DNA from: Bradyrhizobium algeriense
GTDB lineage: Bacteria; Pseudomonadota; Alphaproteobacteria; Rhizobiales; Xanthobacteraceae
Direction of reading: 5' to 3'
DNA: 64,000 nucleotides
Assembly: GCF_003062295.1 (NCBI RefSeq)
Contig: NZ_PYCN01000008.1
Location: 124,001 to 188,000, forward strand
Below, in pieces: positions 17,592 through 26,069 of this stretch. The notes under the pieces were generated by a model. The model did not search any database, was not told the DNA's origin, and saw only the letters and a list, made by a program, of their open reading frames with translations. Positions within the stretch are counted from its first letter, which is position 1; each line of letters opens with the position of its first letter. The translations under genes were made by a program, and so were the position numbers.

Positions 17592-18113
17592 CTATTGTCC
17601 CAATCTTGCCATCAGGGCCGTAACGCGCGCAGGCGGCCAGCGCTTGACGATCAGGTCGCCCGACGGCTCGACATCGACGCCGTCACCGGCGCCGAGTACG
17701 ACGCTGCCGCGGCCGGCGGGGCGCGCCACGCTGACGCGGCCGTCGACGACGAAGACCGATGTCTTTGCACCTTCGGCGTCCACGGCCCATTTGGTGCCGC
17801 GCACCGCCGCAATCGCCTGCGGCGTCACCACGTCGAACCTGGCGCGGCCCGGCTTCTTCGGCACTTCGAGCAGCAGGGCCTTGTTGCTGAGTTCGACGGA
17901 ATCGACATGGCCGTCGCGATTGCGATCCCTGAGCTCGAACTTCGCGCCGCTTTCGGCCACGATCGTGATCGCCGTCGGGCACTGGAGCGTCTGCGTCGCT
18001 TGCGCCGTCTGTTGGGCATTGCAACCGAATTTCGCCGGCTGGGCTGCCGCGTCACCGGCGAGCAGCAGCAGGCTTGAAAAAGCGATCCATCCGGCGCGTG
18101 CCAGCATTGTCAT
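17592..18113 (-). CDS. Exported FecR-domain protein
   Basis: 173 residues from ATG 18113; a frame 18 residues longer would begin inside the palindrome at 18148-18167 and is rejected. A signal peptide (GWIAFSSLLLLAGDAAA) leads to a periplasmic domain. There TSVFVVDGRVSVARPAGRGSVVLGAGDGVDV matches the FecR fold as found in stand-alone exported proteins, after FDVVTPQAIAAVRGTKWAVD. No membrane anchor or sigma-factor gene is present. FecR-domain proteins are often found beside CHASE2-cyclase genes, so it probably presents or binds the signal sensed by the downstream cyclase. Confidence 0.85.
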   Translation of the reverse strand: MTMLARAGWIAFSSLLLLAGDAAAQPAKFGCNAQQTAQATQTLQCPTAITIVAESGAKFELRDRNRDGHVDSVELSNKALLLEVPKKPGRARFDVVTPQAIAAVRGTKWAVDAEGAKTSVFVVDGRVSVARPAGRGSVVLGAGDGVDVEPSGDLIVKRWPPARVTALMARLGQ

Positions 18114-18147
18114 GGCAGCTTCCCCTTCGGGCACGGGAGAAAATTGG

Positions 18148-18167
18148 ATGATACGGTACCGTATCAT
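18148..18167. promoter_or_regulatory. Perfect 20-bp operator-like palindrome
   Basis: ATGATACGGTACCGTATCAT reads identically on both strands. It lies 35 bases upstream of the fecR-type start and overlaps the expected -10 region of a promoter with TTGCAC at 18182-18187 (minus strand). Its size and symmetry suit a TetR-type dimer or dimer pair; no such regulator gene is adjacent. Confidence 0.7.
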
Positions 18168-18463
18168 GATGGCGCCCCCGCGTGCAAAGCAAAAGAGGTG
18201 CGCAGATAATGTGTCTGCCGGCGAGCCATAAGGTTCGGCAAAAACTCCGATCGTGCAACGCGACCGAAAAGGCGTCGTAAATGGCGGTGTACAGCGCTGA
18301 AATGGCAGAAATTAGAAGACGTTGAATGGACCCGTTCCGGTTGCGGCCACCCCACGGCCCCGCGCCAAAAGGGAGATTTCGAGGGTGCACCTTTCCGCTG
18401 ACGTGTCGGACCGGAGGGGCCCGAAACGTCTTGTAACAGGTCAACCAAACGGAGGTCATTGCC

Positions 18464-19159
18464 ATGTCCGGTTCCGCCCTGAAACCCGCAACAGAACTCG
18501 CACGCGGCAACGGCGTGCACTTTCCCAACGAGAGCGTCGAGTATCGCCGCGCCCGCGCGCAATTGCTGGCGGAGGAGATCGAGCTGCGCCGTCACATCGA
18601 GCGCGTCGCCGAATTGCGCCGCGCTCTGCCGCCGGGCGGCGCAGTGACGAAGAACTATGAATTCGAAGGCGAGGGCGGCAAGGCAACCTTGGCGGATCTG
18701 TTCGGCAACAAGCAGACGCTCGTGATCTACAGCTACATGTTCGGACCGCAGCGCGAGCTGCCGTGTCCGATGTGCACGTCCTTCATGAGCACCTGGGAAG
18801 CGAAGCTGCCCGATGTCGAACAGCGCATCGCGTTCGTGTTCGTGGCGCGCTCGCCGATCGCGCGGCTGATCGAGGCCAAGAAGGCGCGCGGCTGGACGCG
18901 GCACCGGATCTACTCGGATGCATCGGGCGACTACACCCGCGACTACGTCAGCGCCGCGGATGCGGATGCGCCCGGCTACAACGTATTCACCCGCCGCGAC
19001 GGCAACATTCGTCATTTCTGGTCCGGCGAAATGGGACCATCGACCGCCGATCCCGGACAGGACCCGCGCGGCGCGCCCGACATCGATCCGCTGTGGACGA
19101 TCCTCGACACCACGCCCGAAGGGCGCGGCAAGGATTGGTATCCTCGCCTGAGTTACTAG
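18464..19159 (+). CDS. DUF899-family thioredoxin-like protein
   Basis: 231 residues. A charged helical N-terminus (EYRRARAQLLAEEIELRRHIERVAELRRALPPGG) precedes a thioredoxin-like fold with LPCPMC at residues 99-104, a CxxC pair at the active-site position. YNVFTRRDGNIRHFWSGE and the terminal DPLWTILDTTPEGRG WYPRLSY segment are DUF899 signatures. The family is thought to be redox related, but its substrate is unknown. GGAGGT lies eight bases before the ATG. It is a single gene. Confidence 0.9.
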   Translation: MSGSALKPATELARGNGVHFPNESVEYRRARAQLLAEEIELRRHIERVAELRRALPPGGAVTKNYEFEGEGGKATLADLFGNKQTLVIYSYMFGPQRELPCPMCTSFMSTWEAKLPDVEQRIAFVFVARSPIARLIEAKKARGWTRHRIYSDASGDYTRDYVSAADADAPGYNVFTRRDGNIRHFWSGEMGPSTADPGQDPRGAPDIDPLWTILDTTPEGRGKDWYPRLSY

Positions 19160-19572
19160 CGCCGGCACAAGTGGACGTTGCCGGCCCTATTTACAAATCC
19201 TGGAATTGCTGTATCTGATCGCGCGCTTCTCGCCGATCTCTTGGAAAGACGATGCTTCGTATAGACGCCAATGCTTCACGTTATGCAGGCCAGCCGGTCG
19301 TCCGGCGTGGTCGCGCTTTGGCGTGTGCGGTTGGTGTGTATCCAGCGAATGCACCGATTTCGCAAAGCGAACCAGCAGCGTAAGACGGCGGCGGGTCATC
19401 CCTCTGCCGTCCAGGCAGAGAGAAATGATCCGCACGATGCCCCTCGCGGCTAAATGCACCCCCTGACTCCCTGCCTGCAAACCGAACCGGCCCGTGTCGC
19501 GACTGACATGGGATTCTACCGGAGTCCCGAAGGGCCTTCGGAACGAGGTATATTGCAGTGAAGGAGGATCAA
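19160..19572. other. Intergenic interval
   Basis: No gene or clear repeat is supported. A minus-strand frame of about 97 codons lacks a ribosome-binding site and family resemblance. The last part holds CCCGAAGGGCCTTCGGAA, a weak hairpin, and then the AAGGAGG that serves rtcB. Confidence 0.4.
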
Positions 19573-20913
19573 ATGCGATCCGATCCCTACCAGGAGCGGG
19601 CCAGGGCCTTGGCCGTTGAGGCCGGGCTCGACCCCGATGCGAAGATCGACCGGCCCGGCCAGCGGCCGATGCCGACGTGGTGCCTGTTTCGCGACGCTGC
19701 GCGCAAGGAGAAGCTTGCGCGCGACGCCGAGGTCGTTGCGGCCGATATCGCGCTCAAGCCGCAGGCGGCGCAATACCAGAACAGCCCGCTCAAGGTTTTC
19801 GGCAAGCATGACGAGGCGACCATCGCGCAGATGCGCAATTGCATGTCGGTCGGAAACGCCGTAGCCGGTGTGATCTGCGCTGACGGCCATCTCGGCTATG
19901 CGCAGCCGGTCGGCGGTGTGATCGCCTATGAGAAGCAAATCAGCATCTCCGGTGTCGGCTTCGACATCGGCTGCGGCAACATGGCCGTGCGCCTCGACAC
20001 GCCGTTCAGCCAGATCGAAGGCAACGTCGGCACAATCATCAAGGACGTGCACAACGTGATTTCGTTCGGCGTCGGACGCACCAACGACGAGCGTGTCGAA
20101 CATGAACTGTTCGACGACGCCGATGCGTGGCGCGAGTCCGACATGGGCGCCTACCGGCAGAAGGCGGTCACCCAACTCGGCACCGTCGGATCGGGCAACC
20201 ACTATGTCGACCTGTTGCGCGACGAAGCGGGCTTTGTCTGGATCGGCGTGCACTTCGGCAGCCGCGGCCTCGGTCACACCAGCGCGACCCGCTACCTCAA
20301 GGCCGCGGGCGGCAAGGACGGCATGAACGTGCCGCCGGCTGTGATCGACGAGGACAGCGAGATCGGGCGGCGCTACATCGCGGCGATGCAACTCGCCGGG
20401 CGCTACTCCTATGCCGGCCGCGAATGGGTGATCGAGCGCGTGCGCAGGATCATCGGCGGCGAGGTCACCGACATGGTTCACAACCACCACAATTACGCGT
20501 GGCGGGAGAGCCATGGCGGCAAGGATTTGTGGGTGGTTCGCAAGGGCGCAACTCCGGCATTTCCCGGCCAGCGTGGCTTCATCGGCGGATCGATGGGTGA
20601 CGATGCTGTCATCGTCGAGGGCGTCGACAGCGAGGAGGCGAAGGCTTCGCTCTACTCGACGGTGCACGGCGCAGGCCGACTGTTTGGCCGCAAGGAGGCC
20701 AAGCGGCGGTTCACGCGGGCCGAGATGGACGCCTGGCTGCAATCGCGTGGCGTGACGCTGGTAGGCGCCGACCTCGATGAAAGCCCGATGGCCTATCGCC
20801 GGCTGCCGGAGGTGCTGGCCGAGCACGCTCGCTCGATCAAGGTGCAGCACACGCTGCGCCCGTTCGCGGTCGCCATGGCCGGCGAGAACGAGTTCGACCC
20901 GTTCAAGGATTAA
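19573..20913 (+). CDS. rtcB: RNA-splicing ligase RtcB
   Basis: 446 residues. ATG 19573 is chosen over GTG 19558 because AAGGAGG is seven bases upstream. RtcB joins RNA 2',3'-cyclic phosphate or 3'-phosphate ends to 5'-OH ends using GTP and manganese. Metal ligands are in ADGHLGYAQPVGG, GVGFDIGCGNM and TVGSGNHYVD, with VHFGSRGLGH and HNHHNYAWRE contributing histidines. STVHGAGR holds the histidine that is guanylylated, and GSMGDDAVIVEG the nucleotide loop. Neither rtcA nor an archease gene is adjacent, so it may act in repair of damaged RNA. An 11-bp hairpin follows. Confidence 0.95.
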   Translation: MRSDPYQERARALAVEAGLDPDAKIDRPGQRPMPTWCLFRDAARKEKLARDAEVVAADIALKPQAAQYQNSPLKVFGKHDEATIAQMRNCMSVGNAVAGVICADGHLGYAQPVGGVIAYEKQISISGVGFDIGCGNMAVRLDTPFSQIEGNVGTIIKDVHNVISFGVGRTNDERVEHELFDDADAWRESDMGAYRQKAVTQLGTVGSGNHYVDLLRDEAGFVWIGVHFGSRGLGHTSATRYLKAAGGKDGMNVPPAVIDEDSEIGRRYIAAMQLAGRYSYAGREWVIERVRRIIGGEVTDMVHNHHNYAWRESHGGKDLWVVRKGATPAFPGQRGFIGGSMGDDAVIVEGVDSEEAKASLYSTVHGAGRLFGRKEAKRRFTRAEMDAWLQSRGVTLVGADLDESPMAYRRLPEVLAEHARSIKVQHTLRPFAVAMAGENEFDPFKD

Positions 20914-20934
20914 TGCCTTAACTTGGCCCGATAT

Positions 20935-20968
20935 GGGACATCCGGTGGGCAGAAACGCCGGATGTCCC
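20935..20968 (+). terminator. Hairpin downstream of rtcB
   Basis: GGGACATCCGG and CCGGATGTCCC form a perfect 11-bp stem around a 12-base loop, 22 bases after the rtcB stop. There is no run of T after it, so it may be a processing or rho-linked terminator. Confidence 0.65.
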
Positions 20969-21183
20969 TGATTGTGGCGGAATCCCTGCATCACTACCGG
21001 GATAATTTCTCCAATAGTTCCATGTAGTTGAGCCACGCCTTAGATCCGCCCGGGTTTAATCCGGATTTAACTAAAAGTCGCCTTAATGACGCTCTGTGCC
21101 TCTGCGAGATGCTGACGGGGACCTATCCGGACGCGGCATCAAACGGGGGACTTGGTGGAATTGTTGTTCTGGGCGTTGTGTGA

Positions 21184-22377
21184 ATGAGTAAGCGTATGCG
21201 TGCGTTCGGCCCTGCGGTGCACAACCGCAGGAAACCTTCCCGTAAGGGCGTTCCCCAATATTTCCTCGGCAGTGTCGCGGTCGCGGGCCTGGTGCTGGGC
21301 TGCGCCTGGACCGTTTACACCAACGTGTTCGGCGCCAGCGTCTATCCATCCGTGAACAGCGCCGCCTTCGAGGCGCCCGCCGTCAAGAACCCGACCGTGG
21401 TCGCTGCCCCTCCGGTGCGACCGGCTTTCAACGAAATATTCGCGTCGCTGCCGCAACAGTCCCTGGTGATCCCCGCGCCGGAGAACGTCGCGAGTTCGCT
21501 GATGTTCACCGAACGGTTCGCCGCAGCGGCTGCGCAAGGCCAGCCATCCAGAGCTGTCGATTCCCAACCCGTCGAAACGACCAGGCTGGCGGAAGCTTCG
21601 CCGCCGGCCGAAGCGCCGAAGGCCGTTCAGGCGTCGAAGCCCGCGGAGACGCCGAAGCCGAAAGTTTCCACGCCGGCTACCAAGCTCGCCTTGAACGTTC
21701 CGGCCACGGCGCCGAAGGAGACCGAAGCCAAGACTTCGGAAGCGAAGACTTCGGAAGCCAAGGCTGCGGAGGCGAAGGCATCCGGCTCCACCGTTCGCGA
21801 CATGGCGCAGCGCGCCAAGGCGGCCGTGATGTCGATTGCTTCCAACGACAAACAGACCATGGTCGAAAAGCTGTGGGGCAAGCAGCCGGCAGCTGGAGGG
21901 TTCCTGGCCTATGCATCTGCCGACGCCAGCGTCACCGGCAGTATCATCGATACGCGAAGCCAAAATCCGATGATGGGCGGCGCGCCGCCCTATGACCGCC
22001 AGACCGCGGTCTACGATATCGCCGCCAAGACGGTGTATCTGCCCGACGGCACCAGGCTTGAAGCGCATTCGGGGCTCGGCTCCAAGATGGATGACGTGCG
22101 CTATTCGCATGTGCGTATGCAGGGCGTGACGCCGCCGCACATTTACGAACTGAAGCCGCGCGAGGCGCTGTTTCACGGCGTGCCGGCGCTGCGGCTGACG
22201 CCGATCGGCGGCGAGGAAAAAATCCACGGCCGCGACGGGCTGCTCGCGCACACCTACATGCTCGGGCCGAGCGGCCAGTCCAACGGCTGCGTCTCGTTCA
22301 AGGACTACTACGCGTTCCTCGACGCCTACAAGAACAAGGGCATCCGCCGCCTCGCGGTGCTGGCGAAGATCCAGTAG
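21184..22377 (+). CDS. DUF2778 (Tlde1-like) L,D-transpeptidase-fold protein
   Basis: 397 residues. A basic N-terminus and one membrane helix (YFLGSVAVAGLVLGCAWTVYT, about 26-46) are followed by an Ala/Pro/Lys-rich linker containing KTSEA-type five-residue repeats (about 180-200). The C-terminal domain (about 255-397) has YDIAAKTVYLPDGTRLEAHSG, then HTYMLGPSGQSNGCVSFKDY, with the His and Cys expected for an L,D-transpeptidase-like active site. Tlde1 proteins of Salmonella are type VI secreted enzymes acting on peptidoglycan. This one has its own membrane anchor and no secretion genes nearby, so a housekeeping wall-modifying role is more likely. Confidence 0.85.
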   Translation: MSKRMRAFGPAVHNRRKPSRKGVPQYFLGSVAVAGLVLGCAWTVYTNVFGASVYPSVNSAAFEAPAVKNPTVVAAPPVRPAFNEIFASLPQQSLVIPAPENVASSLMFTERFAAAAAQGQPSRAVDSQPVETTRLAEASPPAEAPKAVQASKPAETPKPKVSTPATKLALNVPATAPKETEAKTSEAKTSEAKAAEAKASGSTVRDMAQRAKAAVMSIASNDKQTMVEKLWGKQPAAGGFLAYASADASVTGSIIDTRSQNPMMGGAPPYDRQTAVYDIAAKTVYLPDGTRLEAHSGLGSKMDDVRYSHVRMQGVTPPHIYELKPREALFHGVPALRLTPIGGEEKIHGRDGLLAHTYMLGPSGQSNGCVSFKDYYAFLDAYKNKGIRRLAVLAKIQ

Positions 22378-22464
22378 GCGGGTCTAAGCCGTCTCAATTC
22401 AGATTCGAATTTCAAACAGCCCACCGAGGTCGTCGCTCGGCTCGCAATCAGATTGGATGAACTC

Positions 22465-22582
22465 GTCATACCCGCGAAGGCGGGTATCCAGTACGCTGCG
22501 GCTTCTCGATTCAATCATTGGCGTCTCTGGAATGCTGGATCGTCCGCCCCAGTGCGCAATTGCGCACAAGGCGGACGATGAC
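22465..22582. repeat. Palindromic repeat of the GTCATACCCGCGAAGGCGGGTATCC type
   Basis: It contains a tight hairpin ACCCGCGAAGGCGGGT at the left, GTGCGCAATTGCGCAC inside, and ends GGCGGACGATGAC. It occupies most of the gap before the signal peptidase gene and resembles family B in layout. Confidence 0.7.
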
Positions 22583-22698
22583 GACTGTGGCCGCCATTGC
22601 GAGGCCGTTTCGACGACGGCGGGCCTGGAAACAATTTATGGTTGCACTTGACGTCATCTCGGCTATTTTTGGTCGCGAGCGATCAGGGCTGGGCAAAT

Positions 22699-23460
22699 AT
22701 GACATTGGTTCGGGACACAGGCCGATCCCCACTGCGATGGGGCAAGATCGCTCTTATTGTCGTAGCCGTTATTTTGGCGATCCCGCTATTCTCGCCGATC
22801 GTCCTCCGCGCGTTCCTGTTCCATCCGTTCTATATTCCGGCTGGCTCGATGATGCCGACGTTGCTGGTAGGCGATAGTTTGTTCGTCTCGAAATATGCCT
22901 ACGGCTACAGCCGCTATTCCCTGCCGTTTTCACCGCGTCTGTTTCCGGGACGCATATTCGGCTCGGTGCCGGAGCGCGGCGACGTCGTTGTGTTTCGGAT
23001 TCCAAAAGACGACTCGGTCGATTACATCAAGCGCGTCGTGGGATTGCCCGGCGACACTATTCAAATGCGGCAAGGGCTGCTCTTCATCAACGGCGTACCA
23101 GTCGTGCGGCAGAGGCTGTCCGATATCGCCGTTGACGAGCCGTGCGGGATAGGTGATGGCAATCGAACCAAGCGCTGGCGCGAAACGCTGATGAACGGCG
23201 TGAGCTATGAGACGCTCGATTGCGTCGACAACGGCTTCTACGACAATACGAAGGTTTACCAGGTCCCGGATGGCCACATCTTCGTGCTGGGCGATAACCG
23301 CGACAATTCCACCGACAGCCGCGTGCTTTCGGCGGTCGGCTATATACCGCTGGAAAATATCGTCGGCCGCGCAGGTCTCATCTATTTTTCACGGGCGCCC
23401 CGTGCCGGCGGAGCCCCTTCGATCGTGCGGACCGAACGCATAGGCATGCTTGTGCATTGA
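22699..23460 (+). CDS. lepB: Signal peptidase I
   Basis: 253 residues from ATG 22699; the frame is open further upstream but without coding character. One membrane helix (IALIVVAVILAIPLFSPIVL) precedes YIPAGSMMPTLLVGD with the catalytic serine at residue 50. DYIKRVVGLPGD supplies the general-base lysine at residue 111, and FVLGDNRDNSTDSR plus GYIPLENIVGRA are the last conserved boxes. It removes signal peptides from exported proteins at the inner membrane. A diverged remnant of the same C-terminus lies at 26431-26554, on the far side of a group of foreign-looking genes. Confidence 0.95.
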   Translation: MTLVRDTGRSPLRWGKIALIVVAVILAIPLFSPIVLRAFLFHPFYIPAGSMMPTLLVGDSLFVSKYAYGYSRYSLPFSPRLFPGRIFGSVPERGDVVVFRIPKDDSVDYIKRVVGLPGDTIQMRQGLLFINGVPVVRQRLSDIAVDEPCGIGDGNRTKRWRETLMNGVSYETLDCVDNGFYDNTKVYQVPDGHIFVLGDNRDNSTDSRVLSAVGYIPLENIVGRAGLIYFSRAPRAGGAPSIVRTERIGMLVH

Positions 23461-24302
23461 TCGCGATCTTCGCGGTCTATGATCAAATCATAACGCTTTG
23501 GACTGGCGCGGATACCGCTGGTGCCATTGCGCTAATCGACGCCGTTATTCGCGGCGACGCCGGGACACGAGGACAGACTATCACCTGGGACGCCGGGAAT
23601 TCACGTTGGCAGACGCCGCTCGCGCATAATCTAACGGCCGGAAATGTCATCAGGATCACCGTTTCGGGCGGCGATGCTTGCGGCAATATCAGCCTTCTGA
23701 ACATCTACCGCGTGGCCTCAGTGCCAACCAGCAATACCATGACGATCAACAAGGTTGACAAGGGGGCGCAGTCGTCTGCCGTATCGTGTGGGGTTGCGGC
23801 CACCGGCACGATGAGCATGTTCGCGCTGGGTGATGCTCAAGGCGGCGCGATCAATTCGCCCTACACCATTTTCGGGCAACTCAGCACAACCACCACGAAA
23901 TGGAACGACGTTGCGGCGAACGGCTTTAGCCCGGCACCTGCAACCGGAACGCTCGTGTCGCGGCAGTATGAAGGGGCATTGGAGCCGACTACCCCAAGCA
24001 GCGCCCAATGCACAGCTATCGGGCTTAGTGCAGGCGAATGCACCACGATCAACACGGCCTTCGATGCGTGGAAGGCCAGCGCCCTCGCTCGGGCAACGTA
24101 TAAATACTACTACGAATCCTATGTCGGGACTGCCCCCGGCGTGTTGAGCACAGGAGCGGTGCTGAACAATTTCGGCCCATCGCAACTGGTTCTACAAAAT
24201 GGTGGCGTTTACGGGCTGAACGGGAATAACAGTTACGTGGCCCCCGCGCCTCGCCCTTACTATTACGGCTTCTGTGATTTCAGCACGGGCACAACGTGCT
24301 GA
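23457..24302 (+). CDS. Hypothetical protein, possibly 5'-truncated
   Basis: 281 residues from a TTG that overlaps the lepB stop; no ribosome-binding site is visible, so the gene may have lost its true start at an insertion junction. The product is Thr/Asn/Ser/Gly-rich with several cysteines (GGDACGNISLL, AVSCGVAATG, SSAQCTAIGLSAGECTTI, GFCDFSTGTTC) and predicted beta structure. This is the kind of composition seen in surface or phage virion proteins, but no family is recognised. It is less GC-rich than its neighbours. Its stop directly abuts the stop of the gene on the other strand, with no base between. Confidence 0.5.
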   Translation: MIAIFAVYDQIITLWTGADTAGAIALIDAVIRGDAGTRGQTITWDAGNSRWQTPLAHNLTAGNVIRITVSGGDACGNISLLNIYRVASVPTSNTMTINKVDKGAQSSAVSCGVAATGTMSMFALGDAQGGAINSPYTIFGQLSTTTTKWNDVAANGFSPAPATGTLVSRQYEGALEPTTPSSAQCTAIGLSAGECTTINTAFDAWKASALARATYKYYYESYVGTAPGVLSTGAVLNNFGPSQLVLQNGGVYGLNGNNSYVAPAPRPYYYGFCDFSTGTTC

Positions 24303-25190
24303 TTAACTGCTCAATGTTTCTTTAATTCGCTTAAAAAGAAGCTGGCTGAAGGATGGGTCCGAAAATGGCTCCAACCCAGCGCCTGGCGTGAATGTAAATT
24401 CGCTGAAGAACACTATGCCATTCTTCTCGTACAGATCGACCCGAACGAAATCGAATGGAGCCGAAAGTTCTGCAGCGATATGGCATAGGTGTTCGATGTT
24501 GTCCGGCAGTGCAAAGGTCACGGGTCGCTCAAATTCGCCAAGTCGGATGGGCAGTGCCTGGTAAGATGGCAAATCGAGCAGGACTCTTTTGTGATTAATG
24601 TGACGGTCGCAATCGACCTGAAGCAGCAACGGCTGCCCACGCGCACAAAAGAACTTGTAGTCACGAACGTTTCCAAGGCTCTCCTCAATAAGGACCTTGC
24701 TGGTCAAGGGATAATATTGGGTCTCTCGAAAGCTAAAAAAATGGTTGTATCGGGTGTATTGAAACAGGGAGAGCAGTTCGGGCTCGTCAAACGATTCCAG
24801 GAAGAAGATGTTGCCCGTTCCATGCGTGGGCTTGGCTACCAGCGTCCGTCCGATGTAGGGTGCGAGTTTTGATCTCAGATAATCGATTGAGATGCCGCGT
24901 GGCGTCTGGATGACCTCACTCGTTTCTGGCGTGCGGACTTGGGGGCAAATCGCCCGTGCTGTTTCTTTGGCCGTTTCTTTATCCACAGCACGCAAATGGA
25001 TGGGCCGCCATGACTCGTTGCGGGTCATCCTGTCAACAATGAAGTCGTGATAGTTTGCTGACGGATCGCAAATGTGGCGCTGCGATCTTCCGAACTGGCG
25101 CCTAAAATGTCGGGAGACCAGAAGTGAGTTCAGCAAAAATCGATTTGGCGTAATTCTGCTGACGTAGTGCTCCATTCTGGTCGCTTTCAT
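24303..25190 (-). CDS. TupA-like ATP-grasp protein
   Basis: 295 residues from ATG 25190. Motifs fit the TupA-type ATP-grasp family: TLVAKPTHGTGNIFFL for the nucleotide-binding lysine and glycine loop, IEESLGNVRDYKFFCARGQPLLLQVDCDRH, and the metal-binding end FDFVRVDLYEKNGIVFFSEFTFTPGAG. Characterised and predicted relatives sit in capsule, teichuronopeptide or exopolysaccharide loci and probably join an amino acid or sugar acid to a glycan. No polysaccharide genes are nearby. Composition is lower in GC and the neighbours are unknown, suggesting transfer. It is the last of four consecutive minus-strand genes. Confidence 0.85.
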   Translation of the reverse strand: MKATRMEHYVSRITPNRFLLNSLLVSRHFRRQFGRSQRHICDPSANYHDFIVDRMTRNESWRPIHLRAVDKETAKETARAICPQVRTPETSEVIQTPRGISIDYLRSKLAPYIGRTLVAKPTHGTGNIFFLESFDEPELLSLFQYTRYNHFFSFRETQYYPLTSKVLIEESLGNVRDYKFFCARGQPLLLQVDCDRHINHKRVLLDLPSYQALPIRLGEFERPVTFALPDNIEHLCHIAAELSAPFDFVRVDLYEKNGIVFFSEFTFTPGAGLEPFSDPSFSQLLFKRIKETLSS

Positions 25191-25220
25191 ATCCAACTCA
25201 GATTGGACGCTGCAAATAAA

Positions 25221-25451
25221 CTACTTCTGCATAGAGGCCACGTCGCGCGCCTCTATTGAGGATAACTCTCTGGCAGTGCATGCCCGAAACTCGGTTAAGC
25301 CTTCTCGCTCCCGTCGCATGACATACAGCGTGAACAGTCCGATCAGATTCCTGATCTTCCTGCGTTCAAAGAACCAAGGAATGTAGGGCTCCCATCCTGC
25401 ACCATCGTCAATAGCTGGCGTAATGGCGTTTCGCCCAATCATTCCGTGCAT
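25221..25451 (-). CDS. Small hypothetical protein of the island
   Basis: 76 residues. TTGGAGATATTGCC precedes the ATG, a good ribosome-binding site at normal distance. The protein has GWEPYIPWFFERRKIRNLIGLFTLYVMRRERE, a cluster of aromatic and basic residues that could bind a membrane surface. No family is recognised. It lies 30 bases upstream of the ATP-grasp gene in the same direction. Confidence 0.5.
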   Translation of the reverse strand: MHGMIGRNAITPAIDDGAGWEPYIPWFFERRKIRNLIGLFTLYVMRREREGLTEFRACTARELSSIEARDVASMQK

Positions 25452-25582
25452 GGCAATATCTCCAAAAGCGCCACGCTACCCCACGTTGCCCCCGCCTGCA
25501 AGCTGCCTCAGGGCCACCGAGGTAGTGCGGCGGTGGCGCGGCTATTGAGTAAGTTTGCTACCCCGCTGCTTGGCCAAGATCG

Positions 25583-26032
25583 TCAGGCCGGCTCGGTCTC
25601 ATGAAGCGATTTCAGGAACTCCTCGGCCTCGGCTTCCGATTCTTTGATCTCATACTCGTAGCCGCCGAACTCGCCGTGGCCGTCGTCGATAGCAAAGCGC
25701 ACCGCGTACCGCGTCGGGCCTCGGTAAACTTGCACAACAGGGGTGATGTCGTCGCCTTGGGTGATGTCTTCCAAGTCATCGCTGATTCTGTCCGGGCTCG
25801 GCATCTCGCGCTCGTCGGCCCATCCAAACTCCTCCAAGGAGCCGCCGGCCGGTACATGGGTCTCCGAAAGCACAAGTTGGATGCCAAGCTTTGACAGCGC
25901 TGCCGCACGCTGCAGAAGGGGCTCGCGGATAAAATCCTGCAAAAGTTGCCATTGCGTCAGAGACCATTTGCTCGGGTCGCAGCGGTCATGGTGGATGGTG
26001 AGGGTTGTCGTCTCGCCTTTGTCCTTCGTCAT
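25583..26032 (-). CDS. Hypothetical acidic protein of the island
   Basis: 149 residues with TTGGAG seven bases before the ATG, resembling the leader of the gene at 25221-25451. It is acidic, with WSLTQWQLLQDFIREPLLQRAAALSKLGIQLVLSE early and a beta-rich end (VVQVYRGPTRYAVRFAID, GYEYEIKESEAEAEEFLKSL). No known domain is recognised. It reads in line with three other island genes. Confidence 0.6.
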   Translation of the reverse strand: MTKDKGETTTLTIHHDRCDPSKWSLTQWQLLQDFIREPLLQRAAALSKLGIQLVLSETHVPAGGSLEEFGWADEREMPSPDRISDDLEDITQGDDITPVVQVYRGPTRYAVRFAIDDGHGEFGGYEYEIKESEAEAEEFLKSLHETEPA

Positions 26033-26069
26033 TGCAAATCTCCAAGGGTTGAATGATGTTCGCTTAAGA

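Noticed and set aside
19187..19480. 97-codon minus-strand frame in the gap before rtcB
   Set aside because: No ribosome-binding site, no recognisable protein character.
19516..21036. 506-codon open frame opposite rtcB
   Set aside because: Low-complexity, His/Arg/Ala-rich shadow of a GC-rich gene with no ribosome site or family.
23457..24302. Prophage or insertion-sequence interpretation of the island
   Set aside because: No integrase, transposase, terminal repeats or phage hallmark gene is visible; only foreign-like composition supports transfer.
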